In this document: positions 36,562-44,560 of the stretch, one piece after another
How the letters are laid out: each line of letters starts with the position of its first letter
Numbering within the stretch: the first letter of the stretch is position 1
Assembly (NCBI RefSeq): GCF_000298315.2
Contig: NZ_AEYE02000014.1
Span: forward strand, 1-64,000
Reading direction: 5' to 3'
Length of the DNA stretch: 64,000 nucleotides
DNA from: Rhizobium grahamii CCGE 502
Lineage (GTDB): Bacteria > Pseudomonadota > Alphaproteobacteria > Rhizobiales > Rhizobiaceae
Notes under the pieces: model-generated
What the model was told of the DNA's origin: nothing
Database searches by the model: none
Seen by the model: only the letters and a program-made list of their open reading frames with translations
Program-made: the position numbers and the translations under genes

Positions 36562-37206
36562 GATAGCTCTCCCAAGCATCAATCGAAACGCTGAGTGTCG
36601 GATCGGCACCCTCGCCCCAGATCTCGCCGCCATGGAACACGACGGTATAGACCCATTGCGGGTTTTCACCCCTTCCGTGGGCATTGTCGTCCGGAAAGAC
36701 GAACGAGCCCTGAACCGCCTCCACCACGCCCGATTTCGCGCGCGCATAACGTGGCAACCGCGTATGGGTGGTCGGATTGAAATTTCTGGTTCGAACCTTG
36801 TCACCTGCAGCGAACCGGGGCGCCGTTGTCACTGACCGGTCACAGGGGCCGCCTTTGGCGAGCACGCCTGCCACCATATCGGCCTTGAGCACCCGCTTCG
36901 GCGTCGCGCCATCCAACTTCTTGCGGCCGGCATCGATCTCCTCGGCTGTGACGAAGCCATGTCGCTGCAACAGCACCTCCAGCGCCCGCGTCCAGATCTC
37001 GTAGTAGCTAGCACCAAGGTAATCGGCCGGCGGGATGCTTTCGCGTGTATGGCGGCTCTCGTCGATGTTCCAGGCGCCAAGTGCCCGCCGGACAGCGTAA
37101 GTCCAAGTGCCCGCTTCTCCCACTCCGCATGGAAATACGGCTCGTTCTTTTCCGGCGCGACTGGGCCGAAGCCCATCTGGCCGCCAAGGTCATGCGGGCC
37201 GTTCAT
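36548..37206 (-). pseudogene. nthB: Nitrile hydratase beta subunit, frameshifted
   Basis: The first 40 codons read [20 protein letters not shown] and WEKRALGLTLSGG in one frame, and the rest (LGAWNIDESRH, PPADYLGASYYEIW, then the C-terminal SH3-like domain to ESYLEPV) continues in another. Joining the frames after GGG with one extra base restores ALGLTLSGGALGAWNID, as expected for the family. The break is therefore a one-base loss in a G-rich run at about 37084-37089. Because both sides are intact, this could be a recent mutation or a sequencing error. Its ATG overlaps the alpha-subunit stop codon (ATGA). Confidence 0.85.
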
Positions 37207-37826
37207 CTTGCATCCTCCGGAACAGCTGCCAGACCTGTTCCAATCATCGCGTCGCGGCTAACGAGATCGGCAAGTCGTTCCTCGCTCCAACCGTCCGTGC
37301 CGTTCGGCCGTTCGGGAACAACGAGATACCGCAACTCGGCCGTCGAATCCCAGACGCGGATCTTCTTGCTCTCCGGCAATGTAACGCCGAACTCTGCCAG
37401 TACGCCGCGCGGGTCGATGACTGCCCGCGAACGATAGGCCGGCGCCTTGTACCAAACCGGCGGCAAGCCAAGCACAGACCAGGGGTAACAGGAGCAGAGC
37501 GTGCAGACGACGAGATTGTGGGTGTCGTCGGTGTTGAACACCGCACGCATGTGCTCCCCCTGGCGTCCGGCATATCCGAGACTCGCGATCGCAGCTGTCG
37601 CATCTTGTCGCAACCAGTCAGCAAACTCCGGATCGCTCCACGCCTTCGCGACAACATGCGCCCCGTTGCGGGGACCGACCTTCGTCTCGTAGGTCTCGAC
37701 GATCGCGTCGATCGCCGCGGGATCGATCAACCCCTTCTCCGTCAGGACAGTCTCAAGCGCCCTCACCCGCGCCTGCATGTCCGTATAGCGGTTGTCGTGA
37801 TGGTGATGGTCGTGATCGTCGTGCAA
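37203..37826 (-). CDS. nthA: Nitrile hydratase alpha subunit, cobalt type
   Basis: A 207-residue alpha subunit. The metal site is C108-T-L-C111-S-C113 in VVCTLCSC; Thr at the second position is the cobalt-type signature (iron types have Ser). The N-terminus is His/Asp-rich ([12 protein letters not shown]). Other blocks are [17 protein letters not shown] and [20 protein letters not shown]. The enzyme hydrates nitriles to amides together with the beta subunit. TTG at 37826 has a GGAGG site seven bases upstream. Because the beta gene is frameshifted, activity in this strain is uncertain. Confidence 0.9.
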   Translation of the reverse strand: MHDDHDHHHHDNRYTDMQARVRALETVLTEKGLIDPAAIDAIVETYETKVGPRNGAHVVAKAWSDPEFADWLRQDATAAIASLGYAGRQGEHMRAVFNTDDTHNLVVCTLCSCYPWSVLGLPPVWYKAPAYRSRAVIDPRGVLAEFGVTLPESKKIRVWDSTAELRYLVVPERPNGTDGWSEERLADLVSRDAMIGTGLAAVPEDAR

Positions 37827-37901
37827 GGGACATCCTCCGCCAATGCATGATGCATCTTAGGCGGTTGAAATCCAGCCGCCAAGCTCACCGCCAGCCGTTA
37901 T

Positions 37902-38495
37902 CTACTTTAACAACGGCCACAGGCTTAGCACCAACAGTACGGCCATGGTGATGTTGAACCATTTGAGCCGTGTCGGCTCTGACAGCCAATCGCGCAGCGC
38001 CGAACCAAAGCCCGCCCAAGTCGACACGCTTGGCACGTTGACCATTGCAAACGCGCCGCCGACGATCAGAACGCTCGCCAGATAGATGTCGGGGATCGTA
38101 TAGGTCGCCATTGCGGTGACGGCCATGACCCAGGCCTTCGGATTGACCCACTGGAAGGCGGCTGCGGAGAGAAAGGACATCGGCCTCGCGCCGCTCTTGC
38201 CTTCGCCGATAGAGCGGGACGTCGCAATCTTCCACGCGATCCAGGCAAGATAAGCTCCACCGGCAAACTTCAGCGTCATGTAGAGCGCCGGAACCGTATG
38301 CAGGAGCGCGCCGAGCCCGAAACCGACGCCGATCAGCAGTGAGAAGAACCCCGCCCCGATACCCAGCATATGCGGAGCGGTACGCCGGAAACCGAAATTC
38401 ACGCCGGATGCGAATAGCATCATATTATTCGGCCCCGGCGTTATGGATGTCGTAAATGCAAACAGCACAAGGGCAAGAAATGTGTCCAGCGGCAT
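37902..38495 (-). CDS. LysE family translocator
   Basis: A 197-residue inner-membrane exporter of the RhtB/LysE family with about six hydrophobic helices. The signature ITPGPNNMMLFASGVNFG is at residues 17-34, and AWIAWKIA plus NPKAWVMAV are typical. Members export amino acids such as Lys, Thr, homoserine or cysteine derivatives. GGAGG precedes the ATG. A perfect palindromic operator (38538-38564) lies 43 bases upstream and is shared with the aminotransferase gene at 16915. Confidence 0.9.
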   Translation of the reverse strand: MPLDTFLALVLFAFTTSITPGPNNMMLFASGVNFGFRRTAPHMLGIGAGFFSLLIGVGFGLGALLHTVPALYMTLKFAGGAYLAWIAWKIATSRSIGEGKSGARPMSFLSAAAFQWVNPKAWVMAVTAMATYTIPDIYLASVLIVGGAFAMVNVPSVSTWAGFGSALRDWLSEPTRLKWFNITMAVLLVLSLWPLLK

Positions 38496-38537
38496 GGAAC
38501 CTCCCGAAGCCCGCGTCCGGTACGGCGAGGCCTTTGA

Positions 38538-38564
38538 ATTTAGGTCAATGTATGTGACCTAAAT
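38538..38564. promoter_or_regulatory. Perfect 10-bp-arm palindromic operator
   Basis: ATTTAGGTCA (38538-38547), seven bases, then TGACCTAAAT (38555-38564). The arms are exact complements. It sits 43 bases before the LysE gene and 91 before the aldo/keto reductase gene, between divergent transcripts. The same layout recurs at 16967-16993. Confidence 0.75.
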
Positions 38565-38654
38565 TTGTCTTTCCACACGGCCATTGTCATGGTGACAGGA
38601 TTGGTTGAAAGATCATCGATCTGTCCAATCTTCTCCGAAACCGGGAATGACATC

Positions 38655-39503
38655 ATGCAAGGCGACGCCATCCCAACGATCCGCTTTCCGAACGGTGCCG
38701 AGGTCCCGGCCCTTGGCCAGGGCACCTGGAACATGGGCGAGAAATCCTCGGAGGCAAAGCGAGAAATCGAGAGCCTGCGGACAGGCCTGGACCTCGGCAT
38801 GACACTGATCGATACGGCAGAAATGTACGCCGATGGCGGCGCCGAGAAGATCGTCGGCGAGGCGATCCGTGGGCGCCGGGACGAGGTCTTTCTCGTCAGC
38901 AAGGTGTATCCCTGGAACGCCAGCCGGCAGGGCACGATCGACGCTTGCGAAGCCAGCCTGTCGCGTCTCGGGACGGAGCGGATCGACCTCTATTTGTTGC
39001 ACTGGCGCGGCGACCACCCTTTGTCCGAAAGCGTCGAAGCGTTCGAGGCGCTGAAGGCATCAGGCAAGATCGGGGCCTGGGGTGTCTCCAACTTCGACAA
39101 GAGCGATATGGAGGAACTGTTTGACGTGCCTGATGGGCACAACGTCGCCGCCAATCAGATCCTCTACAATCTGTCGCGCCGCGGCGTCGAATATGATCTG
39201 CTGCCATTTTGTCAGGAGCGGCACATCCCGGTCATGGCCTATTCGCCGATCGAACAGGGTCGCATCCTGCATCATCCGGAACTGGTCCGCATTTCCAAGG
39301 CATACCAGGCGACGCCTGCCCAGGTGGCGCTTGCCTTCCTGCTGGAGCGCGATGGTGTAATCGTTATCCCGAAAACATCGAGCGCTGCCCGCGCCACCGA
39401 AAACCGCGACGCCGTTTCGCTCGATATTACCGACGAGGACTGGGGGGCACTCGACACTGTCTTCCCGCCTCCAGCAAGAAAAAAGCCGCTGGAGATGCTA
39501 TGA
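38655..39503 (+). CDS. Aldo/keto reductase
   Basis: A 282-residue AKR of the 2,5-diketogluconate reductase-like group. Catalytic residues are visible: Asp and Tyr in [12 protein letters not shown] (near residue 52), Lys in [10 protein letters not shown] (near 77), His in [10 protein letters not shown] (near 111). The NADPH loop [14 protein letters not shown] is near 242. ATG 38655 is chosen because the family N-terminus begins there; the ribosome site is weak. The terminator for the convergent OYE gene overlaps its last codons. Confidence 0.88.
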   Translation: MQGDAIPTIRFPNGAEVPALGQGTWNMGEKSSEAKREIESLRTGLDLGMTLIDTAEMYADGGAEKIVGEAIRGRRDEVFLVSKVYPWNASRQGTIDACEASLSRLGTERIDLYLLHWRGDHPLSESVEAFEALKASGKIGAWGVSNFDKSDMEELFDVPDGHNVAANQILYNLSRRGVEYDLLPFCQERHIPVMAYSPIEQGRILHHPELVRISKAYQATPAQVALAFLLERDGVIVIPKTSSAARATENRDAVSLDITDEDWGALDTVFPPPARKKPLEML

Positions 39504-39519
39504 TCTCCAGCGGCTTTCT
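39478..39519. terminator. Strong bidirectional terminator overlapping the AKR stop codon
   Basis: AGCCGCTGGAGAT (39484-39496) pairs with ATCTCCAGCGGCT (39503-39515). On the minus strand it is followed by a run of six T, on the plus strand by TTCT. The left arm encodes the last residues of the aldo/keto reductase. Confidence 0.85.
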
Positions 39520-39565
39520 ATGAAGTCGCGTTGCGATTTCCTGGAAATCGTTGGTGGCGCCGCGA

Positions 39566-40690
39566 CTAGGCAGCCTTTGCCTCAGTGCCACCCGCGTATA
39601 CCGGGTAATCCGTGTAGCCCTCGGCGCCGCCGCCGTAGTAGGTGTCACGGTTGGGCGTTGCCAACGGCAGGTCCCCCTGCAGACGTTCTACCAGATCCGG
39701 ATTTGCGATGAATGGCTGACCAAAGGCGGTAAGATCAATCAAACCGTCCCGCAGAAACTGCTCGGCGCGCCCCTTGTCGAGGGAACCAGCAAGAATAAGC
39801 GTACCCGAATAGCTCTGGCGGAACTTGTGCAGGAAATCTCTCGAAAGAGCCGGAGCACTCGCCGGCCCCTGGTCCTTCAAGTGCACATAGGCAAGGTTCC
39901 GTTCAGCCAGCGCAGCTGCAAGGTGCAGGTAGGTTTCCTCGACCAACGGATGAAGCGGCATGTCGAACAGCCTGCCGAATGGTGAAAGCCTGATGCCGAC
40001 CTTCTCCGCGCCAATCCGCGCCACCACCGCATCGACGATCTCGAGCACGAAGCGCGTCCTGTCCTCGACGTTGCCCGCTCCATACCGATCGGCGCGGTCA
40101 TTGATTTCAGGATTGAGAAACTGCTCCAGCAGATAGCCGTTTGCGCCGTGGATTTCGACGCCGTCAAATCCGGCCGCAATGGCATTGGCCGCGGCATTCG
40201 CAAAGTCGTTTACGACCCTCGCAACCTCGTCAGTCCCGAGCGGCCGCGGTACGCTCGCTTCGACGAAGCCGGCAACGCCGTCCTCATTGAACGCATAGGC
40301 CGTGCTCTTATCGTCGCGCGCAGGCTTGGCGCTGGAGCTGACAGGCAGTCCGCCAGCCGGCTGAAGAGAGGTGTGCGACATGCGACCGACGTGCCAGATC
40401 TGCGCAAAGATCTTACCGCCTTCTTCGTGCACGGCGTCAGTCACACCCTGCCAGCCGCGGACCTGCTCATCCGACCAGATGCCGGGAATGAAGGCAAAGC
40501 CCGTTCCCTCTTGCGAGATCGGCGTCCCCTCGGAGACGATCAGACCGGCGCCGGCGCGCTGCCGGTAGTAGCGGGCTGTCTGCTGGTCGGCGATACCGTC
40601 CTTCGCCCGAGCACGAGTCATGGGAGCCATGACGACGCGGTTGCGAAGTTTCTGGCCGCGAAGATCGTAGGCTTCAAAGAGAGACTTCAT
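39566..40690 (-). CDS. NADH:flavin oxidoreductase / alkene reductase (Old Yellow Enzyme family)
   Basis: A 374-residue FMN-binding TIM-barrel enzyme of the OYE/NemA family. Landmarks are VMAPMTRARAKDG near residue 20, AGLIVSEGTPIS, QIWHVGRMSH near 98, GVEIHGANGYLLEQFLNPEI near 178 (active-site His-Asn pair), and FGQPFIANPDLVERL near 330. It reduces activated C=C bonds of enones or nitro compounds with NAD(P)H. Divergent LysR regulator upstream. A strong terminator follows at 39484-39515. Confidence 0.92.
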   Translation of the reverse strand: MKSLFEAYDLRGQKLRNRVVMAPMTRARAKDGIADQQTARYYRQRAGAGLIVSEGTPISQEGTGFAFIPGIWSDEQVRGWQGVTDAVHEEGGKIFAQIWHVGRMSHTSLQPAGGLPVSSSAKPARDDKSTAYAFNEDGVAGFVEASVPRPLGTDEVARVVNDFANAAANAIAAGFDGVEIHGANGYLLEQFLNPEINDRADRYGAGNVEDRTRFVLEIVDAVVARIGAEKVGIRLSPFGRLFDMPLHPLVEETYLHLAAALAERNLAYVHLKDQGPASAPALSRDFLHKFRQSYSGTLILAGSLDKGRAEQFLRDGLIDLTAFGQPFIANPDLVERLQGDLPLATPNRDTYYGGGAEGYTDYPVYAGGTEAKAA

Positions 40691-40775
40691 GAGCGTTATT
40701 CCTTAAGTCGGTTGATTATCATCGACCGAACAGATATCTCTGCGTCATTCATAAATCCAACAGATGGAAATCATA

Positions 40776-41753
40776 ATGTCGATCGATCACGCTCATATCC
40801 TGAAGTTCGACCTGAATCTGCTGGTTGCGTTTGACGCACTGATGAGCGAGCGCAACGTCACGCGGGCGGCACAGCGCATCGGCACCTCCCAATCCGCCTT
40901 GAGCCACAACCTCGGCCGGCTACGGGCGCTGCTGTCGGACGAACTGTTTGTTCGCTCGGCGCGCGGCATCGAGCCGACGCCGCGGGCGCAGGAACTTGCG
41001 GAAACCGTCAGCGGCATCCTGTGCACGATCCAATCCCGGCTGATCGAGCCGGAGCAATTCAACCCGGCAACGGATGAGCGGACCTTCACGCTCGGAATGA
41101 CCGACTATCTCGAAAGCCTGCTGATGCCACCGCTCCTCGCTTCCGTTCACGAGCAGGCGCCAAATGTCGATTTCGTGATACGGTCGATCGACCAGGATTA
41201 TCCCGCGGATCTATTGGACAGCGGCGAAATCGACCTTGCGATCGGCAAGGTAGAGACCGGCAACGAGCTCCACAAACGTCGCAAGCTCTGGTCCGAGCGT
41301 TATGTCATCCTCAGCAATCCCGGGACAACAGGTGGTCCAGGCGCGATCGACCTCGAAACGTTTCTTGCGACCCCGCAAGCCGTGATCGTCAGCAAGGACG
41401 GGCGCTGCCGCCTGGTGGATGAAGTACTGGCTGAGCGTGGCTTGAAACGACGCGCCGCGGTGACGACGCCGCACCTCTTCACGCTGCCGATCCTGGTTCG
41501 TGATACGCACGTGATCGCTGCGGTGCCGGCTAGCTTCGCCCGAGCCTGGGCGCCGGTGTTCGGCCTAGCCATCAGCCCAGGCCCGGTGGACATTCCACCC
41601 TATGACATCTCGCTTGGATGGCACACCTCGTCCGACCGAAACGCCGGTCATGTGTGGCTGCGCCAACAGATCCTTGCCGCTCTTGAGCCGGTTCGCGCCA
41701 AGGTACTTGAGGCGAATGCCGGACACGACATCGCCATGATGGCTGCCGAGTAG
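40776..41753 (+). CDS. LysR family transcriptional regulator (NodD-like branch)
   Basis: A 325-residue LysR regulator. The HTH is in FDLNLLVAFDALMSERNVTR and AAQRIGTSQSALSHNLGRLR. The ligand domain with DLAIGKVETGNELHKRRKLW is typical of the branch that includes NodD and PcpR-type regulators. ATG 40776 is preferred to 40764 because a GGAAA lies just upstream. It is divergent from the OYE gene, its probable target. Confidence 0.88.
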   Translation: MSIDHAHILKFDLNLLVAFDALMSERNVTRAAQRIGTSQSALSHNLGRLRALLSDELFVRSARGIEPTPRAQELAETVSGILCTIQSRLIEPEQFNPATDERTFTLGMTDYLESLLMPPLLASVHEQAPNVDFVIRSIDQDYPADLLDSGEIDLAIGKVETGNELHKRRKLWSERYVILSNPGTTGGPGAIDLETFLATPQAVIVSKDGRCRLVDEVLAERGLKRRAAVTTPHLFTLPILVRDTHVIAAVPASFARAWAPVFGLAISPGPVDIPPYDISLGWHTSSDRNAGHVWLRQQILAALEPVRAKVLEANAGHDIAMMAAE

Positions 41754-41787
41754 GATAAGTCGCCCCGAAACCATCGGAACGAATGAC

Positions 41788-41813
41788 GTGCCGAGCGCCA
41801 AGGCGCCCGGCAC
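41788..41813 (-). terminator. Hairpin between LysR and ilvH
   Basis: GTGCCG and CGGCAC outer arms and GCGCC/GGCGC inner arms form a long stem with one mismatch. No T-run follows on either strand. It sits just after the ilvH stop codon on the minus strand. Confidence 0.4.
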
Positions 41814-41823
41814 ATCTGTTTGC

Positions 41824-42396
41824 TTACATGCCTTGCTGGCCGCGGTTCATTGCAGCAATACCGGTGCGGCAGACTTCGATCAGGCCGAGCGGTTTCATGA
41901 TCGACACGAACTGGTCGATTTTCGAAGACTTTCCGGTGATCTCCAGGATGAAGTGGTCGACCGTCGCATCGACGACCTTCGCATGGAAGGCGTCGGCGAG
42001 CCGTAGTGTTTCGGCGCGCGTCTCACCGGTACCGACGACCTTGACGAGCGCCACTTCGCGCTCGATCGGACGCTCCTGGCCGAGTTCGCGGGCGCGAACC
42101 GTCAGATCGACCACCCGATGAACAGGAACTATGCGCTCAAGCTGCGCCTTGATCTGTTCGAGCACGTGCGGCGTGCCGCGCGTCACGATGGTAATGCGCG
42201 ACAGGTGCGCCTGGTGCTCGGTCTCGGAGACGGTCAGGCTCTCGATGTTGTAGCCACGGCCTGAGAACAGGCCGATGACGCGGGCAAGGACGCCGGGTTC
42301 GTTGTCGACGAGGACCGAAAGTGTATGGCTTTCGGCCGCCGCCGTCTCGGGCGAGATGAAATAGGCAGAGCCCGTCGGCTGAAGATGTGCATTCAT
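41824..42396 (-). CDS. ilvH: Acetolactate synthase small subunit
   Basis: A 190-residue regulatory subunit. ACT domain residues: HTLSVLVDNEPGVLARVIGL with FSGRGYNIESLTV (about residues 24-55), then RITIVTRG and the C-terminal half with ERIVPVHRVVDLT. It binds valine and confers feedback inhibition on the catalytic subunit encoded 26 bases upstream. Length is normal for the family. Confidence 0.95.
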   Translation of the reverse strand: MNAHLQPTGSAYFISPETAAAESHTLSVLVDNEPGVLARVIGLFSGRGYNIESLTVSETEHQAHLSRITIVTRGTPHVLEQIKAQLERIVPVHRVVDLTVRARELGQERPIEREVALVKVVGTGETRAETLRLADAFHAKVVDATVDHFILEITGKSSKIDQFVSIMKPLGLIEVCRTGIAAMNRGQQGM

Positions 42397-42422
42397 GATC
42401 GTGGGTTTCCTCTACCTTGATA

Positions 42423-44216
42423 TCAAACGAGCTGCCGGCCCTTGGCGTCGATCGCATTGGCGACCGCCTCGTCCGTGGCTTCGTCCGGAAGCAGCATTTC
42501 GTTGTGAGCCTTGCCCGACGGGATCATCGGGAAGCAATTGGCGAGATTGGCGACACGGCAATCGAAAATGACCGGCTTCTTGACGTCGATCATTTCCTGG
42601 ATCGCACCGTCCAGCTCATCAGGCTTATCGCAACGCAAGCCAACGGCCCCATAGGCTTCGGCGAGCTTGACGAAGTCAGGCATCGCTTCCGTATAGGAGT
42701 TGGACAGGCGGTTGCCGTGCAGCAGCTGCTGCCACTGGCGGACCATGCCCATGTACTGGTTGTTCATGATGAAGATCTTGATCGGCGCTTCGTACTGGAT
42801 CGCCGTCGACATCTCCTGAATGCACATCTGGATCGAGGCGTCACCGGCGATATCGATGACGAGGCTTTCCGGATGGGCAATCTGCACGCCGAGCGCTGCC
42901 GGCAGGCCGTAGCCCATGGTGCCGAGGCCGCCCGAGGTCATCCAGCGGTTCGGCTTCTCGAAGCCGTAGAACTGTGCTGCCCACATCTGGTGCTGACCAA
43001 CTTCGGTCGTGATGTAGGTGTCGCGATCCTTGGTAAGCGCATAGAGGCGCTCCAGCGCGTATTGCGGCATGATGACGTCGTTATTCTTGGTATAGGCGAA
43101 GGAATTACGCGCGCGCCAACGGGCGATATCGGCCCACCAATCGGCGATCTGGCTCTTTTCCGGCTTCTTCGGTAATGCGCGCCACAGGCGAACCATATCT
43201 TCCAGAACGCTTCCGACATCGCCGCGGATCCCAAGATCGACGCGAACGTTCTTGTTGATCGAGGACGGGTCGATGTCGATGTGGATCTTCTTCGAGTTCG
43301 GCGAGAAGGCGTTGATACGGCCGGTGATACGGTCGTCGAAGCGGGCGCCGATGCAGACCATGACGTCGCAGTCATGCATCGCCATGTTCGCCTCGTAGGA
43401 GCCGTGCATTCCGAGCATCTTCAGCCAGTTCTTGCCTGATGCCGGATAAGCGCCGAGGCCCATCAGCGTCGAGGTGATCGGGAAATCCGTCAGTTCGACC
43501 AACTCGCGCAGCAGTTTGGTAGCTTCGGGGCCGGAATTGACAACGCCGCCACCGCTATAGATGACCGGACGCTTTGCGCTTGCCATCAGTTCAATGGCAG
43601 CCTGGATCTGGCTGAGATCACCCTGAACCTTCGGCTGGTAGCTCTTCTGGATCGCATGGGCTGACGGCGGCGTGTAGGTGCCGGTCGCAAACTGAACGTC
43701 CTTCGGAATATCGACGACAACAGGACCCGGACGGCCGGACTGGGCGATGCGGAAGGCTTCGTGGATGATCGCAGCCAGATCGTTGACGTCCTTCACCAGC
43801 CAGTTGTGCTTGGTGCAGGGGCGCGTGATGCCAACAGTGTCGCATTCCTGGAACGCATCCGAACCGATCAGCGAGGTCGGAACCTGGCCGGTCAGGCAAA
43901 CGAGCGGGATCGAGTCCATCAAGGCGTCCTGCAGCGGCGTGACGGCATTCGTCGCACCCGGGCCCGAGGTAACAAGCATGACGCCGACCTTGCCTGTGGA
44001 GCGGGCATAGCCTTCGGCGGCGTGGCCGGCGCCCTGCTCATGGCGGACGAGAATGTGCTTGATATCGTCCTGCTGGAAGATCTCGTCGTAAATCGGCAGC
44101 ACTGCGCCGCCCGGATAGCCGAAGATATGCTCGACGCCGTTGTCCCTCAGCGCCTGGAGGACGATCTCCGCTCCCGTCATCCGATTGCCTGCTGCCTGAT
44201 TGTCCGTGCCCGTCAT
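42423..44216 (-). CDS. ilvI: Acetolactate synthase large (catalytic) subunit
   Basis: A 597-residue ThDP enzyme. N-terminal ThDP region VEHIFGYPGGAVLPIYDEIF with the catalytic Glu in HEQGAGHAAEGYAR (near residue 60), FAD/substrate region and C-terminal ThDP motif GDASIQMCIQEMSTA near residue 455. It makes acetolactate and acetohydroxybutyrate, the first common step of Val/Leu/Ile synthesis. Upstream, a leader peptide and an intrinsic terminator form an attenuator, so expression should respond to branched-chain aminoacyl-tRNA levels. Confidence 0.96.
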   Translation of the reverse strand: MTGTDNQAAGNRMTGAEIVLQALRDNGVEHIFGYPGGAVLPIYDEIFQQDDIKHILVRHEQGAGHAAEGYARSTGKVGVMLVTSGPGATNAVTPLQDALMDSIPLVCLTGQVPTSLIGSDAFQECDTVGITRPCTKHNWLVKDVNDLAAIIHEAFRIAQSGRPGPVVVDIPKDVQFATGTYTPPSAHAIQKSYQPKVQGDLSQIQAAIELMASAKRPVIYSGGGVVNSGPEATKLLRELVELTDFPITSTLMGLGAYPASGKNWLKMLGMHGSYEANMAMHDCDVMVCIGARFDDRITGRINAFSPNSKKIHIDIDPSSINKNVRVDLGIRGDVGSVLEDMVRLWRALPKKPEKSQIADWWADIARWRARNSFAYTKNNDVIMPQYALERLYALTKDRDTYITTEVGQHQMWAAQFYGFEKPNRWMTSGGLGTMGYGLPAALGVQIAHPESLVIDIAGDASIQMCIQEMSTAIQYEAPIKIFIMNNQYMGMVRQWQQLLHGNRLSNSYTEAMPDFVKLAEAYGAVGLRCDKPDELDGAIQEMIDVKKPVIFDCRVANLANCFPMIPSGKAHNEMLLPDEATDEAVANAIDAKGRQLV

Positions 44217-44281
44217 GTTTCTTTTCCGTTTTGACTGCTGGGATTTGAGTTTTATGGTCCGGAAGCCCGAATTTCGGGCAT

Positions 44282-44305
44282 AAAAAAAGGCCCCTGTGGG
44301 AGCCT
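44282..44305 (-). terminator. ilvIH attenuator terminator
   Basis: On the minus strand AGGCTCC pairs with GGGGCCT around CACA (44288-44305, one T-G pair), followed by seven T (44288-44282). It lies 34 bases after the leader peptide stop codon and 66 bases before ilvI. Confidence 0.88.
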
Positions 44306-44338
44306 TCGTCTAGCGCATGGGTGGCTATCGCCGGATGG

Positions 44339-44395
44339 TTACACCATCCTGCCCATGCGCCTTCCCACCACGATAAGAGCTACTGCGATTTTCAT
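44339..44395 (-). CDS. ilvL: ilv leader peptide
   Basis: An 18-codon open frame reading MKIAVALIVVGRRMGRMV and stop. Codons 3 to 10 are Ile, Ala, Val, Ala, Leu, Ile, Val, Val, so six of eight encode a branched-chain amino acid. It has no ribosome binding site; a sigma70-like promoter ends only eight bases before the ATG, so the transcript is probably leaderless or nearly so, as reported for trpL in Sinorhizobium. A 9-bp stem (44352-44360 with 44313-44321) begins within the peptide codons and contains a smaller hairpin, giving the pausing structure expected in attenuation. The antiterminator partner is not obvious. Confidence 0.82.
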   Translation of the reverse strand: MKIAVALIVVGRRMGRMV

Positions 44396-44403
44396 GGGGC
44401 GAA

Positions 44404-44432
44404 GTGATAGACAGAAAATTTCGCATCGTCAA
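44404..44432 (-). promoter_or_regulatory. Promoter of the ilvL-ilvI-ilvH unit
   Basis: On the minus strand TTGACG (44427-44432), 17 bases, TATCAC (44404-44409). The -10 ends eight bases before the leader peptide ATG. Confidence 0.7.
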
Positions 44433-44560
44433 CGCATGCAGCAATAAAAAATCGAGCATCATCCCTACCACCAGAAGCCGTGCGGGACCGGCGCCTGTCG
44501 CAAAAAGACTTTCTTAAACGTTCGCTCATATCCTCCTTTACTACCGCAGGGAGTAGCCCT

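Noticed and set aside
37843-37855. ATGCAT-G-ATGCAT repeat before nthA
   Set aside because: Palindromic, but short, AT-rich and adjacent to the ribosome site; no second copy or regulator to support an operator.
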